Assembly (NCBI RefSeq): GCF_017352155.2
Contig: NZ_CP084319.1
Span: 124,001-188,000, forward strand
Length of the DNA: 64,000 nucleotides
Source: Haloterrigena alkaliphila
GTDB taxonomy: Archaea > Halobacteriota > Halobacteria > Halobacteriales > Natrialbaceae
Reading direction: 5' to 3'
A program made the position numbers and the translations under genes. Of the stretch, positions 61,510 to 64,000 are shown in pieces (within the stretch, counting starts at the first letter, position 1; each line of letters starts with the position of its first letter). Under the pieces are notes generated by a model. That model made no database searches, had not been told where the DNA came from, and saw only the letters and a program-made list of their open reading frames with translations.

Positions 61510-61656
61510 TCTATATCACCGGCATTTTCTCTGATGTCTTGGGTCCAAGTTTCGATCTGGTCGTGAGTGGCGTAGAATCCAAGCTCTGTGAGTTCCTCGT
61601 AAATCTCTTCGATGACTTCCTCCTTCGAATTCAGATCATCTGGTTCGTAGGACTTT
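61506..61656 (-). pseudogene. Small frame cut off from its 5' region by the insertion sequence
   Basis: The frame reads KKSYEPDDLNSKEEVIEEIY EELTELGFYATHDQIETWTQ DIREN and stops at 61506. The composition is typical of a real haloarchaeal protein, but no start codon remains before the IS end. When the two flanks are rejoined at the target duplication, the frame meets a TGA. The gene was either already decayed or uses an unusual start. Confidence 0.45.
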
Positions 61657-61665
61657 TTGTTGATA

Positions 61666-62666
61666 CGCTCTTGTGTAGCACTTTGTTGATTTCACAGCGT
61701 AGCTTTGACAGCATGTTTGAGGGCTTCTCTCCCTGGTTTCCGCAGTAGCTTGCGTCGAAGTTGAAACGCTCGGAGATACTGTGTAAGCTTATCTTTTGAG
61801 ATGCCTCGATGAGGCGAGAGCCACGGTCGCAGCAGCGATCCGTGGCTCTCGCAGGTGTTGACGTGTACGTTTTCGTCAGCGTATTCGCCGTCGCCGTGGA
61901 CGACGTATTCGCGGTCGAATGCGTCGTCCTCGGCAAGTGGATCGTAGGCGCGAAATCCGTCAGTGTAGACGGTCAGTGGCTCCTTCTCGCGGTTTGCGAG
62001 AAGGAGCCGAATCGTCGATTCATCGGCTGATTTCGCTGGGATCACGTATCGATCGCCGGTGCCACGATCGACGATCGTGAACACCGGCGTTTTGTCCTGA
62101 TCGTACGATCCTCGTCCACGTGTGGACAGGCCACGCGAGCGCGACTCTTGGTCGCGCTCGCGGCCTTTTAGCCCTGCAGAAACGTAGACTTCGTCGATTT
62201 CGACCGGACCAACGAGGTCGAGCGAAGGCGCGTCGAGCGCCTTCGTAAAGCGCTCGACGCGCTGGTAGATCGTTTTGTACTGGACGTCGATCTCTAGCTG
62301 AAGTTGGCGAAGACTCGTGTTAAACCGAAGAAACGCATAAATCGAGAACAGCCACTTTCTGAGTGCGACTTTCGAGTGGGCGAAGATTGTGCCGGTCTTA
62401 TCGTTGAACGTGCGGTCGCAATTCTTACAGAGATAGCGCTGAAAGTGCCCATAGCTGCCGTTCTTGACCGCCAGGTCAGAACGGCAGCGAGGGCAAGTAA
62501 CACCGTTACGCCAGCGAACCTGCGCCAACAGGTCCGCTGCGACCGATTCCGACCCAAACACATCTAGCGGAATCATGCTTAACGGACACCGCTGACGCGG
62601 TGTCCTTGCTCTCTTCGATTCCACAGCGATAGCTGAGCAGTATCAACAATCTCCTACAGAAGAGCG
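61666..62666 (-). mobile_element. IS1595-family insertion sequence (ISH4-like), apparently complete
   Basis: The element spans about 1001 bp. Its ends are CGCTCTTGTGTAGCACTTTG (left) and, read inwards, CGCTCTTCTGTAGGAGATTG (right). With the following TTGAT they match at 21 of 25 positions. A direct duplication of TTGTTGATA lies at 61657-61665 and 62667-62675. The transposase gene fills the interior. The intact ends, duplication and gene show recent and possibly active transposition. Confidence 0.85.
61692..62576 (-). CDS. IS1595-family DDE transposase
   Basis: The likely start at 62576 (MIPLDVFGSESVAADLLAQV RW) gives 294 residues; the frame is open to 62624. An N-terminal zinc ribbon has CPRC and CKNC (YLCKNCDRTFNDKTGTIFAH S). 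The DDE-type catalytic domain has VGPVEIDEVYVSAGLKGRE, LTVYTDGFRAYD and HVNTCESHGSLLRPWLSPHR GISKDKL. Its C-terminal stop lies 26 bases inside the left end of the element. No frameshift is seen. Confidence 0.92.
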   Translation of the reverse strand: MIPLDVFGSESVAADLLAQVRWRNGVTCPRCRSDLAVKNGSYGHFQRYLCKNCDRTFNDKTGTIFAHSKVALRKWLFSIYAFLRFNTSLRQLQLEIDVQYKTIYQRVERFTKALDAPSLDLVGPVEIDEVYVSAGLKGRERDQESRSRGLSTRGRGSYDQDKTPVFTIVDRGTGDRYVIPAKSADESTIRLLLANREKEPLTVYTDGFRAYDPLAEDDAFDREYVVHGDGEYADENVHVNTCESHGSLLRPWLSPHRGISKDKLTQYLRAFQLRRKLLRKPGREALKHAVKATL

Positions 62667-62886
62667 TTGTTGATAATTCATTGGATGTCAGTTAGGCGTT
62701 TCGGGGTCTCGTGGTCGCTTATTTCTCAACCGCTTTCCTGTGTGAAGTAGATAAAGGGAGCAGATCCGGATCCATTCACTCACCGCATTGTGGAAACGCA
62801 AATCAGAACCTCGATGAGAGCCTTTCTATTGAACTCTTCGAAGCTCTTCTCAACTAGTCCTAACCAAATGAGGGATCCGTGGTCTA
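62667..62886. other. Short intergenic stretch right of the IS
   Basis: The 220 bases contain the right target duplication and no recognisable gene. Confidence 0.5.
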
Positions 62887-64000
62887 CTATGACCGTTTGT
62901 TAGCCACCGCTACGAGCTCTGCTTTCGACAAGGGACTGATCTCGACTCGATCGTCTTCGGCCGTATAGAAGATCGATACAGTGACGGGACGATCACTGAA
63001 CCATTCTTCGAGGACGTGATAGTAGACGCTGAGCTGGATTCGAAACTGGGACTCGGCATGCCGACTGAGATCCGTTTTGAAGTCGACGATCTCGACCACT
63101 TCGTCGGTCACGTGAACCAGGTCGATAATCCCGGAGAGCGTGATCCGTTCACCGTCGACCTCAAGCGGGAGGTACGCTCGCTCTTCGACGCGCAGCTCTC
63201 CCGGCAGACTGTCGAGGAACGCTTCGATGTGTTCTTCGTCGTCACTCCCAGGAGTCACGTCCTTGCCGAGCGCGTAGTCCTCGGCGAACTCGTGGACCTG
63301 TGAGCCGAAATCCTTCCCTCTTCCGTCCGAAACATCCTCGAAGATACTGTCGTCCATCAGCGAGTGTGGCGAGTACCCGTCCGGTCCCGCTGGATCGGGA
63401 ACGTTGACATTGAGTTGCGTATGACTTTCCTCATCGATATCGACTGCCGAAATGGCCGGCTCGAGTAATTCGACATCGACCGGCAACTCCTCGAGGAAGG
63501 TATTCGGTTCGTCGCCTCCTGCGAACAGGAGGTGGTTTTCCGCCCGCGTCATCGCGACGTAGAGCAGGCGCCGTTCCTCGTCGTGCTCGGTCGGCCGGCA
63601 CTTGCGGAGGACGTCGGCTCGCCAGTTGTCGTAGACGTGGGGGTCACCGTGGGCGTCGGCGTAGCACTTCCGCTGGCGAAGCCCCGTCGTTTCGGAGTAC
63701 GTGATCGTGCCCGCGGAGCCGCCACCGGGCGGGAACTTGCCGCTGTTCATGTTCCCGAGGATCACGATCGGATACTCGAGTCCTTTGACCGAGTGAATCG
63801 TCTGGACGATAACTGAATCAGCACCTGCGGCGGCCTGCACCTCTTCAGTGTAGCCATTCTCGACACCCCGTTCGATGATCCGAACCAGGTCGCCACGCGT
63901 CATCGTCGTCGACTCGTGGATCGACTGGATCGTCGTGAGGACGACGTCCGCCGTCGTCCCGTCGTAGCCGTACCGATCGAACACGCGGCGAGTGACCGCC
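62887..64000 (-). CDS. UvrD/RecB-type helicase with C-terminal PD-(D/E)XK nuclease, C-terminal part
   Basis: The frame is open to the right edge (first complete codons AVTRRVFDRYGY), so the N-terminal ATPase half lies outside. Helicase motif V is VQTIHSVKGLEYPIVILGN and motif VI is EERRLLYVAMTRAENHLLFA. The C-terminal 170 residues form a RecB-like nuclease: GSQVHEFAEDYALG, SGIIDLVHVTDEVVEIVDFK TD with the D...D-x-K pattern, and the following QFRIQLSVYYHVL. Enzymes of this build process DNA ends (RecBCD/AddAB-like). Pairing with an AddB-like protein cannot be checked here. Confidence 0.88.
   Translation of the reverse strand, partial: AVTRRVFDRYGYDGTTADVVLTTIQSIHESTTMTRGDLVRIIERGVENGYTEEVQAAAGADSVIVQTIHSVKGLEYPIVILGNMNSGKFPPGGGSAGTITYSETTGLRQRKCYADAHGDPHVYDNWRADVLRKCRPTEHDEERRLLYVAMTRAENHLLFAGGDEPNTFLEELPVDVELLEPAISAVDIDEESHTQLNVNVPDPAGPDGYSPHSLMDDSIFEDVSDGRGKDFGSQVHEFAEDYALGKDVTPGSDDEEHIEAFLDSLPGELRVEERAYLPLEVDGERITLSGIIDLVHVTDEVVEIVDFKTDLSRHAESQFRIQLSVYYHVLEEWFSDRPVTVSIFYTAEDDRVEISPLSKAELVAVANKRS

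Noticed and set aside
1-64000. tRNA or rRNA genes and CRISPR arrays
   Set aside because: I saw no T-loop-like GGTTCRA motif in a cloverleaf context, no rRNA signature and no regularly spaced repeats. The short tandem repeats at 36.4 and 58.6 kb have no spacers.

Overview
The window comes from a halophilic archaeon of the class Halobacteria. The proteins are strongly acidic, promoters are of the BRE/TATA type with short or absent leaders, twin-arginine signals are used for export, and several families are typical of haloarchaea: RdfA with an SMC-like partner, an HTH-10 regulator, small CxxC zinc proteins, an IS1595-type element and an orphan TnpB. I cannot name the genus. I recognise no rRNA gene, tRNA gene or CRISPR array.

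Left third (1-21.6 kb). An M20-type amidohydrolase cut by the left edge and an orphan tnpB come first. Then follow an N-acyl-D-amino-acid deacylase, a luciferase-like (F420/FMN) oxidoreductase, threonine synthase, cofH, an NAD kinase-inositol phosphatase fusion, an allantoinase-like hydrolase and an SsnA-like amidohydrolase. An rdfA-like/SMC-like pair comes next, then cofG and two DNA-binding or zinc proteins of unknown role. The two FO-synthase genes, a possible F420 user and several C-N hydrolases suggest F420-linked nitrogen or heterocycle catabolism. A phosphoenolpyruvate carboxylase gene with a one-base frameshift closes this part.

Middle (21.6-36 kb). Small genes, a truncated FAD oxidoreductase flanked by a near-repeat, and a tyrosine recombinase precede an IclR regulator and a tightly overlapping five-gene operon (26.7-34.3 kb). 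The operon encodes two different HyuA-like ATPase subunits, a HyuB-like subunit, a small CxxC/CxxC zinc subunit and a ~34 kDa subunit. This is the subunit set of acetophenone carboxylase. A PaaK-type CoA ligase lies convergently just downstream. Together they look like an archaeal ketone-carboxylation pathway: ketone to beta-keto acid to beta-ketoacyl-CoA. This is the most interesting system in the window.

Second catabolic block (36.7-50.7 kb). It holds an amidase, a collapsed sensor kinase, a secreted CARDB-repeat protein, a PIN/HTH toxin-antitoxin-like pair and a dead FAD oxidoreductase. Then come an isochorismatase-like hydrolase with a conventional hyuBA pair, divergent from a CaiB/BaiF CoA-transferase, a LeuA/citramalate-synthase-like enzyme and an HTH-10 regulator.

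Right part (50.7-64 kb). This is a patchwork of relics (lipoprotein signal, ADP-ribosylglycohydrolase, pentapeptide repeats), small zinc or HTH proteins that look like provirus or plasmid cargo, a DUF234-type ATPase, an unknown three-gene operon, an exported CocE/NonD-type hydrolase and an IS1595-family element with a 9-bp target duplication. The C-terminal part of a UvrD-type helicase-nuclease runs off the right edge.
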